This document shows, piece by piece, positions 17,040 through 26,783 of a stretch of 64,000 nt of DNA (within the stretch, counting starts at the first letter, position 1; each line of letters begins with the position of its first letter). The stretch is from an uncultured Blautia sp. Lineage in GTDB: Bacteria; Bacillota; Clostridia; Lachnospirales; Lachnospiraceae. A program made the translations under genes and the position numbers. The notes beneath the pieces were generated by a model. It saw nothing but the letters and a program-made list of their open reading frames with translations, ran no database searches and was not told the DNA's origin. The DNA lies in NCBI RefSeq assembly GCF_947654165.1, contig NZ_CANTKB010000007.1, positions 71,583 through 135,582 on the forward strand, written 5' to 3'.

Positions 17040-18101
17040 ATGACATTTTATCAGGAACTTCAGTTAAATCAGGCAGGCTCCAAAGCACTGATCCGGAACT
17101 CAGCAACAACCCGGGAAAAATTCCGGCATACCTGGATTTATCTTGTAAAGATTGCGATTACTATGGCATTTTGCATGGCTTTTGTAATGGGGTTCAGTAC
17201 AATATTCGGAAATGACAACAGCATTGCCGGAGTGGTACTCTTATTATTCTTAATGGTCTTCAAAAATGCGGATTTTGGTATTTGTACAAGGCAGTCTCTT
17301 GCTGTCATGGGTATTATTTTTGCAGTACTGATGACCGGTCCAAGATTGGCAAATTCTTTCCATCCGATCATTGGAATGTTCATTAATATAGGATGTATCT
17401 TTCTTCTGACATTTTTAAGCTGTCACAATATGCTCATGTCCAACCAGTCTACCGTAGTTTTGGGATATCTGCTTTTATACGGATACGATGCAGTCGGAAA
17501 AACCTTTGCTATGCGAAGCATCGGGCTTCTTCTCGGTGCTGCTGCCACCATGATCGTATTCTACCGTGGCCACAAAAATCGCAGATACAAACGAACCATC
17601 AAAGATTTTTTCAAAGAATTCCGCCTCCATTCTTCCCGGACCAAATGGCAGCTGGCACTTGCACTGGGTGTTTCTTCTATTATGTGTGCTGTAGAACTGC
17701 TCAAGCTTCCACGTGCTATGTGGGCAGGTATTGCCGCAATGTCTGTAATACTTCCCTTCGAAAAAGATTCCAAAGGAAGAACCAGAGGAAGAATTCCCGG
17801 AAACTTTTTAGGGGGCATCGTGTTTTTGGTTCTTTATATCCTGCTTCCGCCTTCTTTTCTCTCGTATGCCGGAATCATCGGTGGTATTGGGGTTGGATTG
17901 TCTGCCACCTACGGATGGCAGTCTCTCTTTAACTCTTTTGGAGCTATGGCAGTAGCTACAGGACTCATAGGTCTGGAAGGTGCGATTTTCTTCCGTATCA
18001 TGCACAACATCTGTGGAAGCCTGTACGGACAGTTTTTTTACAGATTCTTCGATCGATGTGTAAGTCGTACTATGAAAAACACGTCCCCTGAGACCGCATA
18101 A
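17040..18101 (+). CDS. FUSC-like inner membrane protein
   Basis: A 353-residue membrane protein with two groups of hydrophobic segments: about six helices in residues 30-180 and a second set after residue 205. They are separated by a basic stretch HKNRRYKRTIKDFFKEFR. This two-bundle layout, and the RAMWAGIAAMSVILPF block at the second bundle start, fit the FUSC/aromatic-acid-exporter family. Substrate unknown. It has its own consensus promoter and a terminator behind it, so it is probably monocistronic. Confidence 0.7.
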   Translation: MTFYQELQLNQAGSKALIRNSATTREKFRHTWIYLVKIAITMAFCMAFVMGFSTIFGNDNSIAGVVLLLFLMVFKNADFGICTRQSLAVMGIIFAVLMTGPRLANSFHPIIGMFINIGCIFLLTFLSCHNMLMSNQSTVVLGYLLLYGYDAVGKTFAMRSIGLLLGAAATMIVFYRGHKNRRYKRTIKDFFKEFRLHSSRTKWQLALALGVSSIMCAVELLKLPRAMWAGIAAMSVILPFEKDSKGRTRGRIPGNFLGGIVFLVLYILLPPSFLSYAGIIGGIGVGLSATYGWQSLFNSFGAMAVATGLIGLEGAIFFRIMHNICGSLYGQFFYRFFDRCVSRTMKNTSPETA

Positions 18102-18148
18102 AAAGAGGAGGGTCGGCTGGTATCCATCAGTCGCTCCCTCCTCTTTTT
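18100..18148. terminator. Bidirectional terminator between convergent genes
   Basis: AAAAAGAGGAGGG pairs with CCCTCCTCTTTTT around a partly paired inner loop. Symmetric A and T runs let it serve the FUSC-like gene and the Rpn-like gene, whose stop codon touches its right end. Confidence 0.88.
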
Positions 18149-19227
18149 CAATCTGTTTTTACTACAGCCTCCAACTGTGCTGTTAAAAATTTCATTTTTT
18201 CTTTCAGTTCTTCTACTTCCATTTTTAACTCTTCATTTTCCTGTGTCTTCTGTTCGATTTCTTTTTTCTTCTGTTCGATTTCTTTTTTCTTCTGCTCTAC
18301 TTCTTCCTTTTTTGCTTCTACTTCTTTTTTCTTCCTCTCCAACTCCTTTTCCTGCTCTTCTATCATATACTGTACTGTATTTCGATCTAACTCTCTTAAT
18401 TCTTTGGAAAACATCTCCATCACTCCCTCCACATTCAGGCACATATCATAAAGATTTTGATACATGGCTTTAAACTGGGGATATTTCTCCATAAGCTCGA
18501 TCATCCTTTCCGGTTCATCACAACTAATAAAAGTAAGCCATGCATCTAACTCATTTTCTATACCTTTATTGTGTACAACCTCTTGGAAAATGTCAAGGGC
18601 AATTAAAACATATTCCTGCAGTGTCTCTAAGTTTAATCCACTGTCAAATACATGTTCTGAATGGTGTACATAACAGTCTTTACATTTATGAAATTCTTCT
18701 GTACTTTTTTCAAACAGAACTATTGTATATACCTTTTTCATATTCCTGTAAGTGAATTTCTTTTTTCTGGCTTTCACCCTCTTATATTGCCGCAAAAGCA
18801 AGTCTGCGGAATAGCAGGCAATCCTTTGTCCTGGAAAGCTATAACCTATTTTCTGTACCTCTATATTCGCCAGAATGCCATCTTCAAATTCAACTACAAT
18901 ATCTGTAATCAATAATGTACTTTCATCTGCAAGGCGTACAGAATCATTGGGAAGAACCTGTTTGATCTTTACTTCTTTCCCAAGAAGCAGGCTCAGCAGG
19001 GATTCCAGCCGCTCCGGATATAATTCCGGATTAAAAATCTCCTTAAAAAAGCTGTCATATAATATTTTTATCCCTCTGGCCCCGCAACAAAAATCCAAAA
19101 ACTCTTCTTGCCGTTCTTCCCTCCAGGATTCAAAAACCTCCTGTAGTTCTGGTCTTACTTCAATGTACTCTAAAATTTCCTTCCTGGTTCGAATCATAGG
19201 AAAATATTCTTTTAATTTGTTTGTCAT
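18148..19227 (-). CDS. Rpn family (PD-(D/E)XK) nuclease with repetitive coiled-coil tail
   Basis: A 359-residue member of the Rpn / transposase_31-like family of recombination-promoting nucleases. An early motif DSFFKEIFN is followed by ITDIVVEFEDGILANIEVQ, giving the D...ExQ form of the PD-(D/E)XK site, and by the block AYSADLLLRQY-like CYSADLLLRQY. From about residue 275 it is a Lys/Glu coiled coil with repeated KKKEIEQ heptads. The start with AGGAGG at 9 bases was used; a longer frame adds 20 residues. Cellular role unknown; family members nick or cut DNA and promote RecA-independent recombination. Confidence 0.8.
   Translation of the reverse strand: MTNKLKEYFPMIRTRKEILEYIEVRPELQEVFESWREERQEEFLDFCCGARGIKILYDSFFKEIFNPELYPERLESLLSLLLGKEVKIKQVLPNDSVRLADESTLLITDIVVEFEDGILANIEVQKIGYSFPGQRIACYSADLLLRQYKRVKARKKKFTYRNMKKVYTIVLFEKSTEEFHKCKDCYVHHSEHVFDSGLNLETLQEYVLIALDIFQEVVHNKGIENELDAWLTFISCDEPERMIELMEKYPQFKAMYQNLYDMCLNVEGVMEMFSKELRELDRNTVQYMIEEQEKELERKKKEVEAKKEEVEQKKKEIEQKKKEIEQKTQENEELKMEVEELKEKMKFLTAQLEAVVKTD
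18247..18309 (-). repeat. 21-bp tandem repeat encoding coiled-coil heptads
   Basis: Two identical 21-base copies (18247-18267 and 18268-18288) and a diverged third. Each encodes one KKKEIEQ heptad. The unit is a multiple of three and seven codons long, so gain or loss keeps frame and coiled-coil register. Confidence 0.85.
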
Positions 19228-19353
19228 AGGCAGACTCCTCCTGTTTTTTATATAAAAAATGGGTATGTGCTTCAGAAATGGAAGCATAGAAATAAAATAA
19301 GAATGAGAACTGTTGCTCTAAACAGACTCAAAATAGATTTTTGATATACATCA

Positions 19354-19382
19354 AATATAACAGACTTTCTCCTCAATTGCAA
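19354..19382 (-). promoter_or_regulatory. Promoter of the Rpn-like gene
   Basis: TTGCAA, 17 bases, TATATT with a TG one base before it (extended -10). It begins directly behind the purL terminator and implies a leader of about 120 bases. Confidence 0.5.
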
Positions 19383-19383
19383 G

Positions 19384-19431
19384 AAAAAATGAGGCACAGC
19401 CTACCACTTTCATGATAGACTTATGCCTCAT
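19384..19431 (-). terminator. purL terminator
   Basis: Minus strand: ATGAGGCA ... TGCCTCAT with further imperfect pairing inside, then a run of six T, 38 bases behind the purL stop. Confidence 0.8.
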
Positions 19432-19469
19432 CTTCTTGCAGGTATGAAACCACCTTCAAATTTTATCGT

Positions 19470-22400
19470 TTATTTAAAATATTCTACACCAGATTCGAAA
19501 ATCTTGATATCCTGCTCTCCGTAGATATTCATGGCAACGCCATCTCCACGTCTCTCGGAATGAGCCATCTTTCCAAGTACACGACCATCCGGACTTGTGA
19601 TACCTTCGATTGCACAGTAGGAACCGTTGACATTCCATTCTTCATCCATGGTAATGTTTCCGTTTAAGTCGCAGTACTGTGTCGCAACCTGTCCGTTTTC
19701 AAACAGTTTCTTCAGCCACTCCTCATTAGCAACAAATCTGCCTTCACCATGGGAAGCCGGGTTTGTATAAACTTTTCCAAGCTCTGCTTTCTGCAGCCAT
19801 GGAGATTTATTTGTTACCACTTTTGTATAAACCATCTTGGAAATATGACGTCCAATGGTGTTAAAGGTCAAGGTTGGAGACTGCTCTGTCTGTCCTACGA
19901 TCTCACCGTAAGGAACCAGTCCTAACTTGATCAGTGCCTGGAAACCATTACAGATACCAAGTACCAGACCATCTCTCTCATTCAGAAGACGCATAACCGC
20001 ATCTTTGATCTTTGCATTCTGGAATGCAGTTGCAAAGAATTTCGCAGAACCATCCGGTTCGTCACCTGCAGAGAATCCGCCTGGGAACATGATCATCTGT
20101 GCCTGGTCAATGGAACGCTCAAAGGTTTCCACAGAATCACGAATGTCTGCTGCATCCAGGTTCTTAAATACTTTTGTGATAACTTTTGCACCGGCACGTT
20201 CAAATGCTTTTGTGCTGTCATATTCACAGTTTGTTCCCGGGAATACCGGAATAAATACAGTAGGCTGTGCAATCTTATGAGAACAGATATGGATATCTTT
20301 TGTATCATAGACACCCTTGTCCATATTCTTCGTTGCATCATCTGTATCAGAACCGGAACGTGTCTTGAATACTTTCTCAAGAGGTGCTTTCCATGTTTCC
20401 AGAGCCTCTGCCATAGAAATAGACATATCCTTATAAGTCAGAACAGGCTCTTCTAAGACTTCACCGATCACCGTATATGTCATTGCCAGTTCTCCGACTT
20501 TATCGTGTCTTACTTCACAGATAATATCACCGAATCCTGCTGTAAACAGGTCTCTTTCATCTACGTTGTGCTCAATCTTCACACCACGCTGGTTACCAAA
20601 TGCCATCTTGGAAACTGCTGCTGCAATACCCTGACGGTCTAATGCATAAGCAGAAATCACTCTTCCTGCCTGAATATCTTCATGCAGTTTTGCATACTGG
20701 TCTTTTAAGGCTTCGAAATCCGGCAAGTCGTACTCTGCTTTTGGTAAACGCAGCCATACCAGTTTGCTTCCTGCTTTTTTCAGTTCCGGTGTGATCACAT
20801 CTTTCTGTTTTGCCACATCTACTGCGAAAGATACCAATGTAGGAGGTACGTCAATGTCATTAAAGGTTCCTGACATAGAGTCCTTTCCGCCGATAGATGG
20901 AAGACCAAATCCAAGCTGTGCTGCATATGCACCAAGGAGTGCTGCAAACGGCTGGCTCCAGCGGCTTGGGTCTTCTGTCATTCTTCTGAAATATTCCTGG
21001 AAGGTGAAGCGGATCTTGCTGTAATCACCGCCTGCTGCTACGATCCTTGCCACAGATTCTGTTACCGCATAGACAGCTCCGTGATATGGACTCCAGCTTG
21101 ACAGGTATGGATCAAAACCATAGCTCATCATGGTAACAGTTTCTGTTTTTCCGTTTAATACAGGTACTTTTGCTACCATAGCCTGTGTTTCTGTCATCTG
21201 ATATTTACCGCCGTATGGCATAAATACACTTCCCGCTCCGATAGAACCGTCAAACATTTCTACGAGACCTTTCTGGGAACAGGTATTTAAGTCAGCCAGT
21301 GTTTTTAACCAGCGTTCTTTTACATTACAAACTTTTGCACGATCCAGAACATTTCCTTCTTTGTTCGGAATGTCCACGAATACGTCGGTTTCCTGATGAG
21401 CACCGTTGGTATCCAGGAATGCTCTTGATAAATCTACGATGGTTTTTCCTCTCCAGTTCATCACCAGTCTTGGAGATTCTGTAACAACAGCAACCGGAAT
21501 TGCTTCCAGGTTTTCTTCTTTTGCATATCCTAAGAAAGTATCTACATCTTTCGGGTCGATCACAACAGCCATACGCTCCTGAGATTCAGAAATAGCGATT
21601 TCTGTTCCATCAAGACCTGCGTATTTCTTCGGAACCTTGTCCAGATCAATTTTCAGACCTGCTGCCAGTTCACCGATAGCAACAGAAACACCGCCTGCAC
21701 CGAAGTCATTACATTTTTTAATAATATGGCTGACTTCTTCTCTTCTGAACAGTCTCTGAATCTTTCTCTCCGTAGGTGCGTTACCTTTCTGCACTTCTGC
21801 ACCGCAGGTTTCAATAGATTCTTCTGTATGAACCTTGGAAGAACCGGTAGCACCGCCGCAGCCGTCACGTCCGGTACGTCCGCCTAATAAAATAATGATA
21901 TCGCCCGGATCAGAGTTTTCTCTGATAACGGCTCTTCTCGGAGCCGCACCTAATACTGCACCGATCTCCATACGTTTTGCCACATAGTTTGGATGATAAA
22001 TTTCTTTTACATATCCGGTTGCCAGACCAATCTGGTTACCATAGGAAGAATAACCATGAGCAGCACCACGAACCAGTTTCTTCTGAGGTAATTTACCTTT
22101 CATGGTTTCTTTTACAGAAACAGTTGGGTCAGCAGCACCAGTCACACGCATAGCCTGATAAACATAGGTACGTCCGGAAAGCGGGTCACGGATAGCTCCG
22201 CCAAGACATGTTGCAGCTCCACCAAACGGTTCAATCTCTGTTGGATGGTTATGAGTCTCGTTTTTAAAGTTAATGAGCCACTCTTCTTCTTTTCCGTCTA
22301 CGTCAACAGGAACAACGATAGAGCATGCATTGATTTCATCAGATTCTTCCTGATCCTGAAGTTTGCCCTCTGCTTTTAATTTCTTCATAGCCATAAGAGC

Positions 22401-23234
22401 CAGATCCATCAGGCAGACGAACTTGTCATCTCTGTCTTTATAAATCACCTGACGATCAGCCAGATATTTTTCGTATGTTTTTACGATTGGTTCTTTGTAA
22501 TCACCCTCTCCAAAAGTAACATTCTTTAACTCTGTGGAGAACGTTGTATGACGGCAATGATCAGACCAGTAAGTATCCAGCACGCGGATTTCTGTCATGG
22601 AAGGATCACGTTTTTCTTCGTTTTTATAATAATTCTGAATGTGAAGGAAGTCTTTAAAGGTCATAGCCAGGTTCAGGGAAGCATACAGCTCTTTGAGCTC
22701 CTCTTCTGCCATATCAGCAAAGCCTTCAAAAATCTTTACATCCTCTGGTTCTTCAAAATTTGTCACCAGTGTTCCCGGTTTTTCTGCTTCTGCTTCTCTG
22801 GAATCTACCGGGTTGATGCAATGTGCCTTAATCGCTTCCAGCTCTTCCTCAGAAACATTTCCTTCAATCACGTATGTAGTTGCAGAGCGGATAATCGGAT
22901 TCTCATCCTCTTTTAAAAACTGTACACACTGTACGGCTGAATCTGCTCTCTGGTCAAACTGTCCAGGAAGATATTCTACAGAAAATACTTTGGAACCTTC
23001 CTTCTTTTCAAATGTTTCTTTAAACAATACATCTACAGGAGGTTCAGAGAACACGCAGTTACATGCTTTCTCAAAAATCTCATCAGAAATATTCTCTACA
23101 TCATAACGGATCAGTACACGCACTGCTTCTACGTCCTGAATCCCTAAATAACCTTCAATTTCATGTTTTAATTCTTTCGCCTGTACTGCGAAATCTGGTT
23201 TTTTTTCAACATAGACACGTCTTACACTGCTCAT
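19470..23234 (-). CDS. purL: Phosphoribosylformylglycinamidine synthase, fused PurL-PurQ form
   Basis: De novo purine step 4: FGAR + glutamine + ATP to FGAM. The 1254-residue protein has the PurS-like N-domain, two ATP-grasp-like PurM-fold halves (TEIEPFGGAATCLGGAIRDP; GSVFMPYGGKYQMTETQAM; SIGGKDSMSGTF), and a C-terminal class I glutaminase. That domain has FPGTNCEYD, the Cys nucleophile in LGICNGFQALIKLG, and the His-Glu pair in ASHGEGRF. The fused single-chain form is usual in Clostridia and enterobacteria, while Bacillus uses separate PurS/Q/L. It is monocistronic by its flanking terminators; no regulatory RNA is visible in its leader. Confidence 0.97.
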   Translation of the reverse strand: MSSVRRVYVEKKPDFAVQAKELKHEIEGYLGIQDVEAVRVLIRYDVENISDEIFEKACNCVFSEPPVDVLFKETFEKKEGSKVFSVEYLPGQFDQRADSAVQCVQFLKEDENPIIRSATTYVIEGNVSEEELEAIKAHCINPVDSREAEAEKPGTLVTNFEEPEDVKIFEGFADMAEEELKELYASLNLAMTFKDFLHIQNYYKNEEKRDPSMTEIRVLDTYWSDHCRHTTFSTELKNVTFGEGDYKEPIVKTYEKYLADRQVIYKDRDDKFVCLMDLALMAMKKLKAEGKLQDQEESDEINACSIVVPVDVDGKEEEWLINFKNETHNHPTEIEPFGGAATCLGGAIRDPLSGRTYVYQAMRVTGAADPTVSVKETMKGKLPQKKLVRGAAHGYSSYGNQIGLATGYVKEIYHPNYVAKRMEIGAVLGAAPRRAVIRENSDPGDIIILLGGRTGRDGCGGATGSSKVHTEESIETCGAEVQKGNAPTERKIQRLFRREEVSHIIKKCNDFGAGGVSVAIGELAAGLKIDLDKVPKKYAGLDGTEIAISESQERMAVVIDPKDVDTFLGYAKEENLEAIPVAVVTESPRLVMNWRGKTIVDLSRAFLDTNGAHQETDVFVDIPNKEGNVLDRAKVCNVKERWLKTLADLNTCSQKGLVEMFDGSIGAGSVFMPYGGKYQMTETQAMVAKVPVLNGKTETVTMMSYGFDPYLSSWSPYHGAVYAVTESVARIVAAGGDYSKIRFTFQEYFRRMTEDPSRWSQPFAALLGAYAAQLGFGLPSIGGKDSMSGTFNDIDVPPTLVSFAVDVAKQKDVITPELKKAGSKLVWLRLPKAEYDLPDFEALKDQYAKLHEDIQAGRVISAYALDRQGIAAAVSKMAFGNQRGVKIEHNVDERDLFTAGFGDIICEVRHDKVGELAMTYTVIGEVLEEPVLTYKDMSISMAEALETWKAPLEKVFKTRSGSDTDDATKNMDKGVYDTKDIHICSHKIAQPTVFIPVFPGTNCEYDSTKAFERAGAKVITKVFKNLDAADIRDSVETFERSIDQAQMIMFPGGFSAGDEPDGSAKFFATAFQNAKIKDAVMRLLNERDGLVLGICNGFQALIKLGLVPYGEIVGQTEQSPTLTFNTIGRHISKMVYTKVVTNKSPWLQKAELGKVYTNPASHGEGRFVANEEWLKKLFENGQVATQYCDLNGNITMDEEWNVNGSYCAIEGITSPDGRVLGKMAHSERRGDGVAMNIYGEQDIKIFESGVEYFK

Positions 23235-23564
23235 GCCGACATTCTCCTTTCTGCCCTTTTAGGCATTGGCTTTTTCTTTTTACCAGTTATAAGAATAGTT
23301 TAGCATATGTCTCCTTATAAGTAAAATTAATATGACTAATATCTTATATAATTTTTTCTAATATTTTTATTTAGAATTATCATTAAAATTATATTTTTCA
23401 AAGTTTTATAAAAAGACTGCTGTTTCTTTGCAAATTTCATAAACAGCAGTCTTCTTTCTCTTATTTTCTATTTTTTGATTCTTCTATTTTCTCATAAACA
23501 GCCATGTTGTAAGCATTAAAATGCGCTTATGCTTCTTTTTCCAGGTTCTTTTATCTGTTTATTC
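23235..23564. other. A/T-rich intergenic stretch upstream of purL
   Basis: The 330 bases hold the terminator of the peptide operon, a weak minus-strand promoter candidate for purL (TTTACT, 17 bases, TAAACT) and otherwise only A/T-rich DNA. A short minus-strand open stretch reading AYNMAVYEKIEESKNRK may be a gene remnant but has no support. Confidence 0.4.
23411..23453 (-). terminator. Terminator of the peptide-use operon
   Basis: Minus strand: AAGACTGCTGTTT, a 15-base loop, AAACAGCAGTCTT, then T residues. The 13-base arms are perfect. Confidence 0.85.
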
Positions 23565-24509
23565 TTAAGCATCAAGGCCAAAGGTACGTAAGTGTTCCAT
23601 TGAGCCATATAATTTATGTAGATGAGCATATTCTTGTTCATCATAGAAGGAACATTCGCCTCTTGTATAAGCTTTTGCTACTTCTAAAATAAATCTTGCT
23701 GCTTCATCTATAGACATCATATTGGTAGCTCCTGTTGCACATCCTGGAACTGCTGTTTCTGTTGTAATTGCTACACCTACAACTGGTGACGCTGTTGCTG
23801 TTGCCGGCTGCAAAATACTATTTAAATGGTACAAATTATTTCCATATGGTGTAATATCCTGCATACTTAAGGCAAAAACCTTTGGAAGCTGTCCAGTGGT
23901 AATTTCCATAATGTTTAAAAGATCTTCGCTAACCTTTAGAATATATCCATCTTTCACTGTTGGAGAAATAGAAAATCCTTTGTGATTCATAATTTTATTT
24001 CCTTTTGTAGTATCAACAGAAAGGAAAGCATCTACTGACGCATCTACTTCACTTTGATTCATCTGCTCCATGCTCACAGGAGAGCCCATAAATGCAACTG
24101 GCTTATGAGGCTGTGTCGGCGCATCTGGACATACGTGTGTAGATACCAGAACATCCCCTTCTAAAAAGTCTCCTTCCTTTTGCATTTTTAATAATTTTGC
24201 TGCTGTAGCTAATACTGTCAATGCTCCATCGCCATCAGAAACAAACCCTGTTCTTTCCGGTCTTGCTCCTAATCCCCCAAGTCTTCCAAGAAGTCCAATG
24301 GTAGGTGCAGTTCCTCCTTTTGATTTTCCATTTTTGCCGGGAATCAACACTTTAATCACATCTGTGCTCATTCCTTCTTCTCCTGTTAAAGTTTCCACTT
24401 TTACAGTACAATCTGATTTAATTCCTTTTAAAAATTCTGCTACTTTTTCTCCACTTGCATATGCAGAATCTAAAATTTCAAACATATCAATGATTTCTTT
24501 TACTAACAT
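23565..24509 (-). CDS. DUF1177 family protein
   Basis: A 314-residue protein of the DUF1177 family (GLLGRLGGLGARPERTGFVSD, STHVCPDAPTQPHKPVAFMG, AVPGCATGATNMMSIDEAA). Function is not established. Homologues lie with oligopeptide transporters and peptidases, and here it is the last gene after an M20 peptidase (9-base gap) in a dipeptide/oligopeptide ABC operon. A role in peptide or modified amino-acid breakdown is inferred from that context. Conserved His, Asp, Glu and Cys residues would suit a metal-dependent hydrolase, but I cannot show this. Confidence 0.8.
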   Translation of the reverse strand: MLVKEIIDMFEILDSAYASGEKVAEFLKGIKSDCTVKVETLTGEEGMSTDVIKVLIPGKNGKSKGGTAPTIGLLGRLGGLGARPERTGFVSDGDGALTVLATAAKLLKMQKEGDFLEGDVLVSTHVCPDAPTQPHKPVAFMGSPVSMEQMNQSEVDASVDAFLSVDTTKGNKIMNHKGFSISPTVKDGYILKVSEDLLNIMEITTGQLPKVFALSMQDITPYGNNLYHLNSILQPATATASPVVGVAITTETAVPGCATGATNMMSIDEAARFILEVAKAYTRGECSFYDEQEYAHLHKLYGSMEHLRTFGLDA

Positions 24510-24518
24510 AGCCTCTCC

Positions 24519-25778
24519 TTACTGAATCCCCATTAAATCACACAACGAAAGTATATAAATTTGTCCCGCATTTTTTACATCCTCAATATCTACCGTCTCA
24601 TTATATGAATGAATGCCAACCGTGTTCGATGGTCCATATTGAATTGTAGGAATACCCTTTTCTCTGTATTCTCTTGCATCGCTAGATGCCCATTGATATG
24701 CAGGTAAAACTTCAATATTCCATAATTCTTCTGCATGTTTTTTGATTGCTTCCACAATAGCCGCATCGATTTCTGTATAGTTGCCAAAACTTTGAAAATC
24801 TAGCGTATACTCAATTCCTTCCACCTGGCTCTTCTTAACAATATTATCCACGCAATCACGAATTTCCTGTTCATCAACTCCAATCGGCAGGCGCACATCC
24901 AAAACAGCTTCGCAGTAATCAGGAACCATATTGGGTCTTACTCCACCATGAATCATTCCAACATTTACAGCTACATGATCAATCACCTCTCCAGTACCTG
25001 CTCCATTTTTCTGTCCAGCGATTAGTTTTGAATTAATCAATGCCTGTTTTTGATTTTCTCCATAATGTCCTTCAATTTTTCTGAGATCTTCCAGATGGTC
25101 TAACACACGAAAGAGCTTCAGAATTGCATTTTCACCCTTATATCCAGCCAAACTTCCATGAGCAGACACTCCATGTGATTTAAAAATCAACTCAGCTTTT
25201 CCTTTTTGTCCAATTTCAATATTGTCATGAGAAGTTGGTTCTCCTACTAAACAAGCATCTGCATTTTCTGCATAGCCATTATCGCATAACCATTTTGTAC
25301 CAAATTCACCGCCACTCTCTTCATCTGAAACGATATGAAGACGAATATTTCCATTCAATTGTGCACCTGATTCCTTTAGAACCTTCATTGCAAAAAGAAA
25401 TCCAGCAACACCGGCTTTCATATCAGAAGTTCCTCTTCCTAAGATTTCTTTTTCTGTGATTGCTCCGGAAAACGGATCAAAATCCCACTGCTCTCTATCC
25501 CCTGCTGGTACTACATCTACATGTCCATTCAAAATTACGCTAAATCCATCTTCTTTTCCCATATGAGCCACAATACATGGAAAATCTTCGTTACATCCAA
25601 CTTCTTCCCAGTCAATCCCCGCATCTTCAAGATACTTCTCCACAAAATCTATGACTGGGTGCTGACTTCCAATGGGATTTTCACTTGGTATCTTAATTAA
25701 TTGTGAAACCAATTCAACAAGATCATCCAACTGCCCCTTTGCCCTTTCTAAAATCTCTGCTTTTGTCACTTTGCTCAT
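24519..25778 (-). CDS. M20 family metallopeptidase (ArgE/DapE/CPG2-like)
   Basis: A 419-residue dizinc amidohydrolase/peptidase. Metal-site motifs are VILNGHVDVVPAGD (His/Asp), GRGTSDMKAG (bridging Asp), DEESGGEFG (catalytic Glu pair), LVGEPT and, at the end, QYGPSNTVGIHSYNE. The middle GVSAHGSLAGYKGENAI marks the dimerisation domain. It probably trims peptides or N-acyl amino acids brought in by the transporter encoded just upstream. No signal peptide, so cytoplasmic. Confidence 0.9.
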   Translation of the reverse strand: MSKVTKAEILERAKGQLDDLVELVSQLIKIPSENPIGSQHPVIDFVEKYLEDAGIDWEEVGCNEDFPCIVAHMGKEDGFSVILNGHVDVVPAGDREQWDFDPFSGAITEKEILGRGTSDMKAGVAGFLFAMKVLKESGAQLNGNIRLHIVSDEESGGEFGTKWLCDNGYAENADACLVGEPTSHDNIEIGQKGKAELIFKSHGVSAHGSLAGYKGENAILKLFRVLDHLEDLRKIEGHYGENQKQALINSKLIAGQKNGAGTGEVIDHVAVNVGMIHGGVRPNMVPDYCEAVLDVRLPIGVDEQEIRDCVDNIVKKSQVEGIEYTLDFQSFGNYTEIDAAIVEAIKKHAEELWNIEVLPAYQWASSDAREYREKGIPTIQYGPSNTVGIHSYNETVDIEDVKNAGQIYILSLCDLMGIQ

Positions 25779-25802
25779 GTTCCTCTTCCTTTCTTTTCTG
25801 TA

Positions 25803-26783
25803 TCAATTTTTGTAAAGAAAACAAGCTACTTTATGTCTATCCCCTATCTCTTTTAATTCCGGTTTTTCTTGTTTACATCTCTCTTGACAAAATTCACATC
25901 TACCTGCCAATGGACATCCCTTTTGTTCACCGATTGGACTTGGTATTTCTCCCTTCAACACAATACGCTCTCTTTTTTCCAATGGAGATTCAGGTGGAAT
26001 AGAAGACAATAGTGCCTTTGTATAGGGATGAAGCGGATTTTTATATAATTCTTCGGCTTCACTAATTTCTACAATGCTGCCTAAATACATAATGGCAATT
26101 CGATCACTGATATGTTTAATAACACTCAAGTCATGAGAAATAAACACATAGGTTAGTCCGTATTCTTTCTGAAGCTTGTTAAAAAGATTCAACACCTGTG
26201 CTTGTATGGAAACATCCAATGCCGAAACAGGTTCATCACACACAATCAATTTTGGATTCAAAGACAGGGCTCTAGCAATATTGATTCTCTGTCTTTGTCC
26301 ACCAGAAAATTCATGAGGATAACGATGCATATGCTGAATATCCAAACCAACTGTCTTTAATAATTCCAAGGCTCTTTCTGACCGTTCTTTTTTGGTATCT
26401 AGTACTTTGTGGGCAATCATAGGTTCTTCCACCAATTTACCGGCTGTCATTCTAGGGTCTAAAGATGAAAATGGATCCTGAAAGACCATTTGTATGTCTT
26501 TTTTCATTTTCTTTAATTCTTTTCCCTTTAAACCAAGGATGTTTTCACCCTTATACTCCAAAGTTCCACTTGTTGGTTTGTGAAGCTGTACCAGGCACTT
26601 ACCAAAAGTAGATTTACCACATCCCGATTCACCAATAATCCCTAGTGTTTCACCTTCATATACATCTAAAGAAACGTTAGATAATGCATGGAGAATTTGT
26701 GGTTTTTCACTTAATTTTCGACTCTTGATTTTAAAATCTTTGCTCAGATTTCGAATTTTTAGAATCACCTTTTTCTCATCCAT
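25803..26783 (-). CDS. dppF: Oligopeptide/dipeptide ABC transporter ATP-binding protein (DppF/OppF)
   Basis: Second ATPase of the peptide importer: Walker A GESGCGKSTFGK, signature EFSGGQRQRINIARAL, Walker B KLIVCDEPVSALDVS, and the C-terminal oligopeptide-transporter extension with Cys-rich CPLAGRCEFCQERC. In the OppD/F family such Cys clusters can bind Fe-S or another metal. The second ATG was chosen (GAGGTG at 7 bases). It overlaps dppD by 8 bases. Confidence 0.92.
   Translation of the reverse strand: MDEKKVILKIRNLSKDFKIKSRKLSEKPQILHALSNVSLDVYEGETLGIIGESGCGKSTFGKCLVQLHKPTSGTLEYKGENILGLKGKELKKMKKDIQMVFQDPFSSLDPRMTAGKLVEEPMIAHKVLDTKKERSERALELLKTVGLDIQHMHRYPHEFSGGQRQRINIARALSLNPKLIVCDEPVSALDVSIQAQVLNLFNKLQKEYGLTYVFISHDLSVIKHISDRIAIMYLGSIVEISEAEELYKNPLHPYTKALLSSIPPESPLEKRERIVLKGEIPSPIGEQKGCPLAGRCEFCQERCKQEKPELKEIGDRHKVACFLYKN

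Noticed and set aside
23454..23560. Short minus-strand stretch reading AYNMAVYEKIEESKNRK as a gene remnant
   Set aside because: Too short, stop codon directly upstream, no match I can recall.
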